Source: Bacillota bacterium (lineage in GTDB: Bacteria; Bacillota; Clostridia; DSM-8532). From it: a stretch of DNA of 64,000 nt. The stretch covers positions 124,001 through 188,000 of the forward strand of contig JAEZTB010000048.1 of assembly GCA_023443745.1 (NCBI GenBank). Reading direction: 5' to 3'. Of this stretch, positions 8,787 to 16,926 are shown piece by piece (positions within the stretch are counted from its first letter, which is position 1; the number at the start of each line of letters is the position of its first letter). The notes below the pieces were generated by a model. It made no database searches, had not been told where the DNA came from, and saw only the letters and a list, made by a program, of their open reading frames with translations. The position numbers were made by a program, and so were the translations under genes.

Positions 8787-10304
8787 TTAACTCACCCCCG
8801 TGGCATAGTTCATGATTATTTCCTGAGTGGCCTCACTTTGATTGAGTTCACCTGTTAATTCTCCGTTTCGCATCACCAGAACCCTGTCGCTTATGCCTAA
8901 AATTTCAGGCAGCTCCGAGGAAATGATAATAATTCCGACCCCGTTTTCCACCAGATCATTGATAATGTTATAGATTTCAAACTTGGCACCGACATCAATT
9001 CCCCTGGTGGGCTCATCAAGTATAAGGAGGCAGGGCTCGGTCATCAGCCACCTTGCAAGAATAACCTTTTGCTGATTGCCACCGCTAAGACTTGTAATTT
9101 TATTTTCAAGAGACCCAAGCTTAATCCTCAAATCCGATACAAAGGATTGGCACATTACCCTTTCCGATGTATCGCTGATGGCTAATCCACCCGGGATTTT
9201 ATCAAGGCTTGCAACACTTATGTTTTCCCGGATAGATGCTGTGGGGATTATCCCAAAGTTTTTTCTATCCTCGGTTATCAAGCCGATACCGTGCCTGATG
9301 GCATCCATGGGAGTTGATATCTTGATAGGAGCCCCTTTAAGATAAACCTCACCGCTTGAAATGCCGTTGTAAGCACCAAACAAGCTGTTAACCAGCTCTG
9401 TACGCCCGGCACCCATTAAACCCGCTATCCCGAGTATTTCTCCTTTGAATAGCTTGAAATTAATGTTGCGCAGTTTTTCCTTATTGTCACGAATATACCT
9501 GACTGAATAGTTTTTAACTTCAAAAAGAAGCTCGCCCCTCTGATGATCCTTACGGGGATATCGCTCAGCAAGATTTCTGCCCACCATTAAGCGGATAATA
9601 GCTTCTTCGTTGAGCTCATGGATATTTTTTGTATCTACGGTCTTGCCGTCCCGCAGAACCGTTACGCTGTCTGCTATCTTAAAAACTTCTTCAATTCTGT
9701 GGGATATGTATATACATGTGACGCCTTCATCTCTTAAAGCTTTAAGCAAATGATGCAGTATTTCGACTTCACTTTGCGTAAGAGCAGAAGTAGGCTCATC
9801 CAGAACAAGAATTTTGCTTTTACATCTCAGAGCTTTAGCAATTTCCACCAGTTGTTGATGCCCAATACCTAAATTCCTGACCAATATGCGGGAATCCATT
9901 CCGATACCGACTTTTTTAAGCAGGGTATTGGATTTGGAATACATTTCATCCCAGTCTATCAGAAAATGCTTCATGGGTTCGTCACCCATGAAAAGGTTCT
10001 CTGCAATGGATAGATTCTTAGCCAGAGACAGCTCCTGATAAATAATGCTTATTCCAGCCATCTCTGCATCCCCGGTGCGATTAAACTGCTGAATCTTCCC
10101 ATCAATAAGAATATCTCCCGCATAGCTTCCATAAGGATAGACACCACTCAGCACCTTCATCAGGGTTGATTTTCCTGCACCATTTTCTCCCACAAGCGCA
10201 TGAATTTCTCCTCTGCCTACCTTGAAACTCACATTATCCAATGCCCTAACTCCTGGGAATTCCTTGGTTATGGCGTTCATCTCCAGGATATAGTCACGTA
10301 ACAT
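8787..10304 (-). CDS. xylG: Xylose ABC transporter ATP-binding protein, two fused domains
   Basis: The 505-residue protein holds two ATPase domains in tandem. The first has Walker A GENGAGKST, a degenerate signature LGIGHQQLVEIAKAL and Walker B LVLDEPTSAL. The second has a degenerate Walker A (GLMGAGRTEL), the signature LSGGNQQKVILARWL and Walker B LLILDEPTRGIDVG. This asymmetry is the rule in RbsA/XylG/MglA proteins. An upstream in-frame ATG at 10415 lies inside an intergenic hairpin. The ATG at 10304 with AGGAGGTG is the real start. It lies between xylF and xylH and supplies energy for xylose import. Confidence 0.92.
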   Translation of the reverse strand: MLRDYILEMNAITKEFPGVRALDNVSFKVGRGEIHALVGENGAGKSTLMKVLSGVYPYGSYAGDILIDGKIQQFNRTGDAEMAGISIIYQELSLAKNLSIAENLFMGDEPMKHFLIDWDEMYSKSNTLLKKVGIGMDSRILVRNLGIGHQQLVEIAKALRCKSKILVLDEPTSALTQSEVEILHHLLKALRDEGVTCIYISHRIEEVFKIADSVTVLRDGKTVDTKNIHELNEEAIIRLMVGRNLAERYPRKDHQRGELLFEVKNYSVRYIRDNKEKLRNINFKLFKGEILGIAGLMGAGRTELVNSLFGAYNGISSGEVYLKGAPIKISTPMDAIRHGIGLITEDRKNFGIIPTASIRENISVASLDKIPGGLAISDTSERVMCQSFVSDLRIKLGSLENKITSLSGGNQQKVILARWLMTEPCLLILDEPTRGIDVGAKFEIYNIINDLVENGVGIIIISSELPEILGISDRVLVMRNGELTGELNQSEATQEIIMNYATGVS

Positions 10305-10324
10305 TTTTTCACCTCCTACAAAGA

Positions 10325-10416
10325 GGTGTGTACCGAAGGAACACACCACAAGCCTCGACCCGTAAACCCGTAATTCTGTTAGTGGAGAGAAGGCAGAAAC
10401 ACGCCTTCTCTCCACT
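10325..10416 (-). promoter_or_regulatory. Intercistronic stem-loops between xylF and xylG
   Basis: A perfect 14-bp inverted repeat lies at 10381-10394 and 10403-10416 (arm AGTGGAGAGAAGGC, 8-nt loop), just after the xylF stop. A second, 7-bp stem with arms GGTGTGT and ACACACC lies at 10325-10349. Neither is followed by a T-tract on the minus strand, so they do not look like full terminators. They are well placed to protect the xylF part of the message from 3' decay, or to lower xylG and xylH expression relative to the binding protein. The stretch 10344-10361 also carries a copy of a dispersed repeat found near 53.05 and 53.84 kb. Confidence 0.7.
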
Positions 10417-10430
10417 AATTAAGCAAGCTA

Positions 10431-11504
10431 TTACTTGGGCCAGAGGGCTTTGTCGACGTTCTTGTAAACATCTTCAACCTTGGCAATACCGGCTTTGATG
10501 ATAACTTCATTAATATTGTCCTTGTCAACCGGAATGGTACTTACAAAGATGGTCGGGATCTTAACAGAGCCCGCCTCACTGGAAGCTGATGCAGAAGCAG
10601 GGCTCTTCTTAGTCTTAGCCATTTCTATTGCAGCCTCTGCTGCTTTTTCAGCCATGGATTTTGACGGGAAGAGAAGCGTTGTTGTCTGTGTTCCCTCTAC
10701 AATTCTTTGGAGTGCCGCCGTTTCGCCGTCAGAACCGGCTACCAGCGTTTTGCCGTCAAGCCCCTGGGCCTTCAAGGCCTGAATGACAGCTCCTGCCATT
10801 CCGTCATTGGAACATATGTATGCGTCACAAGCATTATTATTTTGTGTCAATGCGTTTTCTGCCAGCGATAGCGCTTTCTCATTGGACCAGTCGTCCGCCC
10901 ATTGATCGGATACTATCTTGATGTCGCCTTTATCAATATATGGCTTAAGGACTTCCTGATAGCCATCCCAATAGAGCTTGGAGTTAATATCCGTCTGTCC
11001 GCCGTTCATAATCATGTAATTTCCTTTGGGTACCTTTATAACTGCGGCCTTTGCAATAGATCTTCCGATATCAACAACATCGAAGCCTATGAAGCAATCA
11101 TACTGGACATCTTTGATCAGACGGGAGTATGCCATAACAGGAATTCCTGCGTCTTTAATCTTCTTTACAGAGGTGCCTGCAGTTTTGCTGTTTGCGGGAA
11201 CCAAAACAATAGCATCGACCTTTTGATTGATGAGGTTTTCAATTTGGTCGTTCTGAGTTTTTTCATCATTGTTGGCATCCTGGATAACAACTGTCGCACC
11301 GAGCTTTTCAGCAGCTTCCTGGAAGTGCTTTGCTTCCTTGGACCATCTTTCTTCCTTCTGAGTAGCAAGCGCCAAGCCTATCGTGATTTTTTTCTCAGGT
11401 TCGGGAGTGTTCCCTGTTGCTGGGGTGTTCTGCGTGCCGCAGCCACTGAGCATTACCGAAAGCACCATAGTTGCCGTTAAAAGTACAGCCAGTAATTTTT
11501 TCAT
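10431..11504 (-). CDS. xylF: Xylose-binding lipoprotein of the ABC transporter
   Basis: The 357-residue product has a lipoprotein signal with lipobox MLSGC (Cys22) and a type I periplasmic sugar-binding fold. Matching segments are TIGLALATQKEERW, VDAIVLVPANSKTAG, IPVMAYSRLIKD, YICSNDGMAGAVIQAL and LVAGSDGETAALQRI. It is first in the order xylF-xylG-xylH, the usual position of the binding protein. A short region rich in Ser/Ala/Pro (KKSPASASASSEAG) near residue 300 looks like an inserted flexible loop. The ATG at 11504 has AGGAGGAAAA upstream. Expression is probably activated by the regulator at 3020-4642. Confidence 0.9.
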   Translation of the reverse strand: MKKLLAVLLTATMVLSVMLSGCGTQNTPATGNTPEPEKKITIGLALATQKEERWSKEAKHFQEAAEKLGATVVIQDANNDEKTQNDQIENLINQKVDAIVLVPANSKTAGTSVKKIKDAGIPVMAYSRLIKDVQYDCFIGFDVVDIGRSIAKAAVIKVPKGNYMIMNGGQTDINSKLYWDGYQEVLKPYIDKGDIKIVSDQWADDWSNEKALSLAENALTQNNNACDAYICSNDGMAGAVIQALKAQGLDGKTLVAGSDGETAALQRIVEGTQTTTLLFPSKSMAEKAAEAAIEMAKTKKSPASASASSEAGSVKIPTIFVSTIPVDKDNINEVIIKAGIAKVEDVYKNVDKALWPK

Positions 11505-11648
11505 GATTTTTCCTCCTGAATAAATATTTTTTGGTAACAAACTCAATATATTCCTATCTCAGTATTTTAAAAATTCATATTCTTATTGTCTTTTTGCACA
11601 TTCCTAAGAAAAAAGAGCTCATACGTCAGGAATGTATTGGAAACAAGA

Positions 11649-11677
11649 TTGACACTTGACCTGTCATGTGCAAAAAT
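11649..11677 (+). promoter_or_regulatory. Candidate sigma-A promoter of the LCP gene
   Basis: A perfect -35 TTGACA at 11649-11654 is followed, after 17 bp, by AAAAAT at 11672-11677, which matches TATAAT at 4 of 6 positions. Transcription would begin near 11684. That excludes the longest reading frames upstream and favours the GTG start at 11730. Confidence 0.45.
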
Positions 11678-11729
11678 GTGTAGGGTGATTGACTTGAAAA
11701 AAGATAGCAAAAAGAAAACAGGTGATAAA

Positions 11730-12782
11730 GTGAAAAAGAATAGATGGAAAGCAATAGCCATCATAGAAATGATAATACTGATTATTGTTTCTTTGTTGGG
11801 TTTATATGGACATGTCATTAAAAACTTGCCTGCCTTTCGTTTTATTGACCGGGTGCTCAGCCCCGTAGACGGAAGTTCTACCATTATTGATCGTCGTGAA
11901 AAAGACGATAAGCCCTATCAGTTGACCAAAAATGAGAAATATTATAAAGGCCTGGTTGATGAAAACAGTATTAATATCCTTGTTATCGGTCCTGATGAAG
12001 GAGGCGCTAATTATGATACCCTCATGATTGCAAGCCTTGATGATCAGAATAATATTGTTAAGCTTGTTAATCTTCCTCGCGATATCTACATAGAATATAG
12101 CAGTGATGTTAAAAACAAGCTAAAAAAAGTCTGGTCATCCTATAGCTCCTCAAAGGGTATATACAAAATAAATGCTGCTCACACAATCGGAAAACGCCTG
12201 GAATATAAAGATGGTAAAGGTCGTTTTGGCAGTGCCGAATATGACTTTACGGCTGACTTGATAGAGGAAGTTTTTGATATCTACATTGATGATTTTGTAT
12301 TAATTAAGCCCTCCAGCTTTGAAAAAGTTGTTGATTATTTTGGCGGTGTTAAAATTGATGTTCCTTATCTCATGAAATATAAAGACCCTACACAGAATCT
12401 GACCATTAACATTAAAAAGGGCTTGCAAACCCTTAATGGCTCACAAGCCGAAGGATTTGTACGGTATCGTCAGGGTACCGATGAGAATGGCAAACACAAG
12501 AGCATAGGCGACGTCGAAAGAAAAAATAATCAGGTTGCTTTTGTCAAAGCCTTCATGGATCAGCATATGAACCTTAAGAACCTGGGGAAGATCATTACCA
12601 TTTACAATGACCTTGACAAGTACGTCATCTCCAGTGTTAACCAGCCCGAAGAAGCCGGAGAATACGGTAAAATTGCCGAGAAGCTTTACAAGAATAAATT
12701 TACCCAGACAAGCAGCGAAATTGAATGCGAAGATATTAAAATAGATGGTGTTTACTATTTAAAACTCAAACAGGCAAAGTAA
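11730..12782 (+). CDS. LytR-CpsA-Psr (LCP) family cell-wall glycopolymer ligase
   Basis: The protein has a short cytoplasmic basic tail, one membrane helix (AIIEMIILIIVSLLGLYGHVI) and an extracellular LCP domain. LCP motifs are visible: DTLMIASLDDQNN, VNLPRDIYIE with the phosphate-binding arginine, INAAH, FGGVKIDVP and a lysine-rich RYRQGTDENGKHKSIGDVER. Enzymes of this family attach teichoic acid or other polymers to peptidoglycan. The GTG at 11730 is preceded by AGGTGAT. Alternatives are TTG 11694, GTG 11685 and ATG 11676. A second LCP gene lies at 56767. It stands alone between the xylose block and the decarboxylase pair. Confidence 0.82.
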   Translation: MKKNRWKAIAIIEMIILIIVSLLGLYGHVIKNLPAFRFIDRVLSPVDGSSTIIDRREKDDKPYQLTKNEKYYKGLVDENSINILVIGPDEGGANYDTLMIASLDDQNNIVKLVNLPRDIYIEYSSDVKNKLKKVWSSYSSSKGIYKINAAHTIGKRLEYKDGKGRFGSAEYDFTADLIEEVFDIYIDDFVLIKPSSFEKVVDYFGGVKIDVPYLMKYKDPTQNLTINIKKGLQTLNGSQAEGFVRYRQGTDENGKHKSIGDVERKNNQVAFVKAFMDQHMNLKNLGKIITIYNDLDKYVISSVNQPEEAGEYGKIAEKLYKNKFTQTSSEIECEDIKIDGVYYLKLKQAK

Positions 12783-12824
12783 GTTTTTGTATTAAAGTTT
12801 CATTGAAATTATTTTGCACATTTA

Positions 12825-12853
12825 TTGCCCACCAATTTGTCAAGTGATATAAT
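12825..12853 (+). promoter_or_regulatory. Candidate promoter of the decarboxylase beta gene
   Basis: A perfect -10 TATAAT at 12848-12853 lies 17 bp after TTGCCC (12825-12830), which matches the -35 consensus at 4 of 6 positions. The start codon of the downstream gene is 55 bp beyond the -10 box. Confidence 0.55.
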
Positions 12854-12907
12854 AGATGAGATTTTATAAAGATAAACATCAATTTAGAGCAGGAGGACGT
12901 CAAGCAA

Positions 12908-14071
12908 ATGATATTCAATTTCAATGAACTCATCGAATCATTGCATCAGCAAGGTACATCCGTGGGTATGTATTTCCTTGGAATGTTTGTCATGTTCGCA
13001 ATCGGAGGCATTCTAATCTATCTGGCTATTAAAAAGGACTATGAGCCGGCATTACTGCTTCCTATCGGTTTTGGTGCCATATTGTGCAATATCCCCCTTA
13101 CAACAATTGTACAGAGTGCCAGTGGTGAAAAAGGAGTATTTGGATTTCTCTATGAAAATACCATTGCCAATGAGCTCTTCCCCGTTTTGATCTTTATAGC
13201 GGTAGGAGCTATGATCGACTTTTCTCCCCTATTCCAGACCCCGTTGATGCTGTTCTTTGGTGCAGCAGCCCAATTTGGAATTTTTGCTACTATGATAGTA
13301 GCTCTATTACTGGGTTTCGATCTTAAGGAAGCCGGTGCCATTGGTGTTATTGGTGCGGCAGACGGCCCCACCACTATTTTTGTAGCCAATGCTTTTAAGC
13401 TTGATAAATTGATAGGTCCACTATCTGTTGCGGCCTATTCTTATATGTCCCTTGTTCCTATAATTCAACCCCCTGTTATTAAGGCTTTGACCACAAAGGA
13501 AGAAAGAAAAATCCGCATGAATTTCAAACAGAAAAATGTCAGCAAGCTGACCAAGATTCTGTTCCCTATTACCGTTACCGTAGTTGCGGGTATTGTTGCT
13601 CCTGAAAGCGTTGCTCTTGTTGGTGCCCTTATGTTTGGTAACCTCATTCGTGAATGTGGTGTTCTTGGAAGACTTTCTGAGACAGCCCAAACCACACTGG
13701 CCAATCTGGTGACTATTCTTCTTGGTATCACTATCGGTACCACCATGACAGCTTCAGACTTCTTAACTGTAGAGACTCTTCTTATAATGCTTATGGGTCT
13801 TGTGGCCTTCATTTTTGATACAGCAGGCGGCGTTCTTTTTGCCAAGTTTATCAATCTCTTCAGAAAAGAAAAGATCAATCCCATGGTTGGCGCTGCAGGT
13901 ATTTCTGCGTTCCCCATGTCCGCCCGTGTTATTCAGAAAATGGCTAAGGACGAGGATCCAATGAACTTTATCCTTATGCAGTCCGTTGCAGCTAACGTTT
14001 CAGGCCAATTGGGCTCAGTTGTTGCCGGAAGTATGATTCTCGTATTAATCGGCAGAATAGTCGGCTTATAA
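12908..14071 (+). CDS. Na+-translocating decarboxylase, beta subunit (OadB/GcdB/MmdB family)
   Basis: This 387-residue membrane protein has the OadB layout of about nine helices with the conserved cores GAMIDFSPL, GAAAQFGIF, GVIGAADGPTTIF, SYMSLVPIIQPP and VGAAGISAFPMSARV. In oxaloacetate, glutaconyl-CoA and methylmalonyl-CoA decarboxylases this subunit releases CO2 from carboxybiotin and moves Na+ outward. The Asp in the GAADGPT segment corresponds to the conserved Na+/carboxybiotin region. The ATG has GGAGGACG upstream. Only a tiny companion gene follows. No carboxyltransferase or biotin carrier is nearby, so the substrate remains open. Confidence 0.9.
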   Translation: MIFNFNELIESLHQQGTSVGMYFLGMFVMFAIGGILIYLAIKKDYEPALLLPIGFGAILCNIPLTTIVQSASGEKGVFGFLYENTIANELFPVLIFIAVGAMIDFSPLFQTPLMLFFGAAAQFGIFATMIVALLLGFDLKEAGAIGVIGAADGPTTIFVANAFKLDKLIGPLSVAAYSYMSLVPIIQPPVIKALTTKEERKIRMNFKQKNVSKLTKILFPITVTVVAGIVAPESVALVGALMFGNLIRECGVLGRLSETAQTTLANLVTILLGITIGTTMTASDFLTVETLLIMLMGLVAFIFDTAGGVLFAKFINLFRKEKINPMVGAAGISAFPMSARVIQKMAKDEDPMNFILMQSVAANVSGQLGSVVAGSMILVLIGRIVGL

Positions 14072-14091
14072 AAAAGAAGGAGGTTTGAACC

Positions 14092-14241
14092 ATGAGTGAT
14101 GAAATGATTACAAAGCTTTTACAAGGTCTTGAAGTAACAGGATTTGGTCTCCTCGGCGTGTTCGGCGTCCTTGTCGCTTTCTATCTGATAGTTGTTCTCC
14201 TCGGAAAAATTCCGGAGCGTAAGAGCGAAGCCGAAAACTAA
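14092..14241 (+). CDS. 49-residue single-helix protein, gamma-like partner of the beta subunit
   Basis: The small gene begins 20 bp after the beta subunit, with AAGGAGGTTTG before its ATG. The product has a short acidic N-terminus, one membrane helix (GLLGVFGVLVAFYLIVVLL) and a charged tail ending KSEAEN. Decarboxylase gamma subunits (OadG family) are short one-helix proteins with a hydrophilic tail that tie the complex together. Size, position and topology all suggest this is a minimal OadG. The sequence is too short to prove homology. Confidence 0.7.
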   Translation: MSDEMITKLLQGLEVTGFGLLGVFGVLVAFYLIVVLLGKIPERKSEAEN

Positions 14242-14262
14242 AACCTGATCGAACCATACAAG

Positions 14263-14305
14263 AAAGCGTCTTAAATTGATTCTTCCAATTCAAGACGCTT
14301 TTTTT
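14263..14305 (+). terminator. Rho-independent terminator after the decarboxylase pair
   Basis: AAAGCGTCTT and AAGACGCTTT pair around an inner AATTG/CAATT stem, followed by a run of T. It ends the 12908-14241 operon. Because the 5' side is not A-rich, it probably acts only on the plus strand. Confidence 0.85.
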
Positions 14306-14333
14306 ATGCACTTTAAACCTAAGCTTAAATCGG

Positions 14334-15149
14334 TCATTTAGCCATAATCATATAACTGCCTTGATCCAATTTATAAAACAGGTAAACACCTTTATCATTG
14401 GTATGCGTTATTTGAACAGGTATATTATTTGCATTAAACAAAACCACAAGCGCGTTGTTGACCGGAAAGCCGTTGCTGTCGGTAATAACACCATGCAGCG
14501 TACCCTTTAAGCTCTTTCTTTTTAAATATACCGTTTCCAGGGTCGCAATGGCTTGCTCTCTTCCGGCCTCAAACGTCAGTGTCTTTTCGGTGAAATCTTG
14601 AGACTGAACCGTAACCCTGTAAGAGCCGGGTTCTATATTGTCAAATGCATAGAGTCCTTCCTGATTGGTAAATGTAAAATCATAGGGATTAAGGCTGTTT
14701 GCTTTATAAACAGTGATTTTAATACCACCCAGAGGCTTTTGATAGGCATCACGTACATTGCCTAAAAACACAATCCCCCCATTTGAGGCAGGAACAAGCT
14801 CGATATTTAAAGCTTTTCTCTCAAGACCCACTGAAGGAACACTATCGCTTGAAAAAGTGATATAACCCTTTTTTGCAGCTATAACCCTTATACATGAGGT
14901 CAAATTACCCTGCATGGTGAAGTTACCGTCTACATCAGTAAAGTTAAATACAATAGGATTGTAGTCATTGTCACAGATCTTGATGCAGGCACCCTCTATA
15001 GGCTTGCCTGTCTGCTTGTCACTGACATTTCCCATAATGGTGTTTTCATCCCAGGCCATTTCACTTAAGACTACTTTTTCCAAGCGGTCTTCATTCTCTT
15101 CAGCAATAATGACCCTTAGGGGTGGAGTTGGCACTACAGTTTTACTCAA
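14334..15149 (-). CDS. Carboxypeptidase-regulatory-like (CnaB-type) repeat protein
   Basis: The 271-residue protein has no signal peptide. After a short N-terminal segment it consists of three beta-sandwich repeats of 75-80 residues. Each begins with a turn such as GNVSDKQTGKPIEGA, GNVRDAYQKPLGGI or GVITDSNGFPVNNA and later has a G.Y.F or GNF.M strand (DVDGNFTM, NQEGLYAF, NDKGVYLF). These are hallmarks of carboxypeptidase-regulatory-like or transthyretin-like domains. The TTG at 15149 is the only start consistent with AAGGAGG. It is divergent from a paralogue at 15284. The function is not known. Confidence 0.75.
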   Translation of the reverse strand: MSKTVVPTPPLRVIIAEENEDRLEKVVLSEMAWDENTIMGNVSDKQTGKPIEGACIKICDNDYNPIVFNFTDVDGNFTMQGNLTSCIRVIAAKKGYITFSSDSVPSVGLERKALNIELVPASNGGIVFLGNVRDAYQKPLGGIKITVYKANSLNPYDFTFTNQEGLYAFDNIEPGSYRVTVQSQDFTEKTLTFEAGREQAIATLETVYLKRKSLKGTLHGVITDSNGFPVNNALVVLFNANNIPVQITHTNDKGVYLFYKLDQGSYMIMAK

Positions 15150-15283
15150 TGCATAACCTCCTTTTATCCATTACTAAATCAGTATATGACGTTTTGTTTT
15201 AGGGTGTGAAAAGATTGGGACTGCAATCACATAACGAGTAAATGACTCATATCTTAATACTGACAAAAATATGGAGGCTGAAT

Positions 15284-16153
15284 ATGTCCGTCTTAAAGGA
15301 TGAGTATATTCTCGGGCGGTCCATTGCAAAAAGTCTTTCAACGGTGGGAGAAACAATCCGTATCGACTTGCGATTAAATTCAAACCCCCACCTTCATTCA
15401 GGAGCACTTGTTGGAAAAGTTAAGGATAACCTAGGAAAACCTGTGGCCGATGCAGTAGTGGTTGTGCTGGATGAAAGCTACGAAATGCTTGCCAACAACA
15501 TTTCAAGCAACGGTGGTATTTTCTTCATTTCACCATTAAAACCGGGCAGGAACTACCATGCCTATGCTCAGGCTCCCGGATTCGTTCTGGCAGAGATGCC
15601 CCAATTTACGCTCCATTCAAACGAGACCATTGAGATGGATTTTGTATTGTCACTTGATACGGAGTATAACCGGCCTGTCATCACGGGCGATGTACAAAAC
15701 CAGCATGGGCTGCCTGTTAAATCAGCTTCTATTGAGTTATACAGGGTTGAGGGAGCCTCAACAAAGCTGATATGCCTCTCCTTAACTAATGAAGTAGGCC
15801 AATTCGTTCTCCATGATATGGATCCTGGTACGTACTTTATAAAAATTAACGCGCTTGGATATTTCAGCGGATTCTTCCCTGCTGAGCTTGGAGCAGCCTC
15901 AGGAATAACACGTATGAATCCGATTCTGAAGGAAAACCCAAAGGCTTCCAAGGGAATTATAACAGGTCTTATTATTGATATGGATGATCACCCATTAGCC
16001 AATGCAGATGTTATTCTTTATCGGGGAGGGAGTAACCAGACTTTGACGCCTGTCTCATATACCCGTACCAACCATGAGGGAATCTACCTGTTTGTCAATG
16101 TGCCTCAAGGCGAATACCGCATTAATGCAAATCGTTCGGTTACACTCAACTGA
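15284..16153 (+). CDS. Carboxypeptidase-regulatory-like repeat protein, paralogue of the divergent gene
   Basis: This 289-residue protein again lacks a signal peptide and has three repeats with the starts GKVKDNLGKPVADA, GDVQNQHGLPVKSA and GLIIDMDDHPLANA and matching later strands (NEVGQFVLHDM, NHEGIYLFVNV). The last repeat ends PQGEYRINANR, parallel to DQGSYMIMAK at the end of its neighbour, so the two genes come from one ancestor. The ATG has TGGAGG upstream. The shared 134-bp region between them probably contains both promoters. Absence of export signals suggests a cytoplasmic or spore-internal role, which is inference. Confidence 0.75.
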   Translation: MSVLKDEYILGRSIAKSLSTVGETIRIDLRLNSNPHLHSGALVGKVKDNLGKPVADAVVVVLDESYEMLANNISSNGGIFFISPLKPGRNYHAYAQAPGFVLAEMPQFTLHSNETIEMDFVLSLDTEYNRPVITGDVQNQHGLPVKSASIELYRVEGASTKLICLSLTNEVGQFVLHDMDPGTYFIKINALGYFSGFFPAELGAASGITRMNPILKENPKASKGIITGLIIDMDDHPLANADVILYRGGSNQTLTPVSYTRTNHEGIYLFVNVPQGEYRINANRSVTLN

Positions 16154-16366
16154 CTTGCTCTTAAGAAAACATGACACTGTAGCAAATTATGGCGAGAAGT
16201 CTTGTTCTGACTTTTAGCCTAATTTTTTTGTTGAATTATCCTTTTTGGTCCCTCAAATTCATGAATAGAGACGCGTATAAAAACTACTATAATTCTAAAT
16301 AATAGTGTGAATCCGGGGCTCATTCTAGCAATAATTACATTATGAAGATAGCCAGTATTAAAAGGT

Positions 16367-16395
16367 TTGCATTCTTAACAATCTTTCTGTATAAT
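16367..16395 (+). promoter_or_regulatory. Promoter of the electron-transfer gene block
   Basis: TTGCAT at 16367-16372 and a perfect TATAAT at 16390-16395 are separated by 17 bp. Transcription would start near 16402, which supports the TTG start of the first gene at 16448. The remaining 16154-16366 stretch is AT-rich with no open frame that looks real. Confidence 0.65.
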
Positions 16396-16447
16396 AACAA
16401 TGCATGTTACTGGAAGCCCAGTGAACCGGACCGGAAGGAGCTTGATT

Positions 16448-16825
16448 TTGCGACTAAAATTCAAATTGGGCGATGTATTAATCATTATTGTGATTGTGGT
16501 CACAGCCTTGCTCATGTTGGGCCTTTATATTAAAAAAGACACCGTTGGAAAAACGGCTGTTATCACACAAAATAATGTTGTTTTGAAGAGAATCCGGTTG
16601 GATCAGTTGACAGAGCGTTTTACTATGGACTATGCAGGCCAATACCCCGGAACCCTGGAAGCGGAAAATGGAAGTATTCGTTTTTCTTATGCGGAGTGTC
16701 CGGATCAGGTCTGTGTCCATACAGGATGGATATCCCGCCCCGGCCAAATCGCAGTTTGTCTTCCTGCAGGCGTTATCGTCAAGATAGAGGGAGAAAGCGA
16801 CGATATGGATATCCTGGTTAAGTAG
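16448..16825 (+). CDS. eetA: NusG_II-domain membrane-anchored protein, EetA-like
   Basis: The 125-residue protein has one N-terminal membrane helix (LGDVLIIIVIVVTALLMLGLY) and an outward-facing NusG domain II. The domain has the strand pattern VLKRIRLDQL, NGSIRFSYAECPDQVCVHTGWIS, PGQIAVCLPAGVIVKIEG, including the CPDQVCVHTGW core. In Listeria the gene eetA of the extracellular electron transfer locus encodes this kind of protein. TTG 16448 is chosen because AAGGAG (16435-16440) lies 7 bp upstream and the promoter puts the transcript start after the upstream ATG at 16400. The four genes after it match the same locus. Confidence 0.8.
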   Translation: MRLKFKLGDVLIIIVIVVTALLMLGLYIKKDTVGKTAVITQNNVVLKRIRLDQLTERFTMDYAGQYPGTLEAENGSIRFSYAECPDQVCVHTGWISRPGQIAVCLPAGVIVKIEGESDDMDILVK

Positions 16826-16926
16826 GCTTAAGGCAAGATAGGTATAGCATGCATTTTAATAATTCATACACCAGTTTGTGAATTCTTTGACAGTAGAACA
16901 TTGACAAAAAAACATTTGGTGGTTAA

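Noticed and set aside
10381..10416. Terminator between xylF and xylG
   Set aside because: The stem is strong but no T-run follows on the minus strand, and xylG follows with a good ribosome site, so partial processing is more likely.
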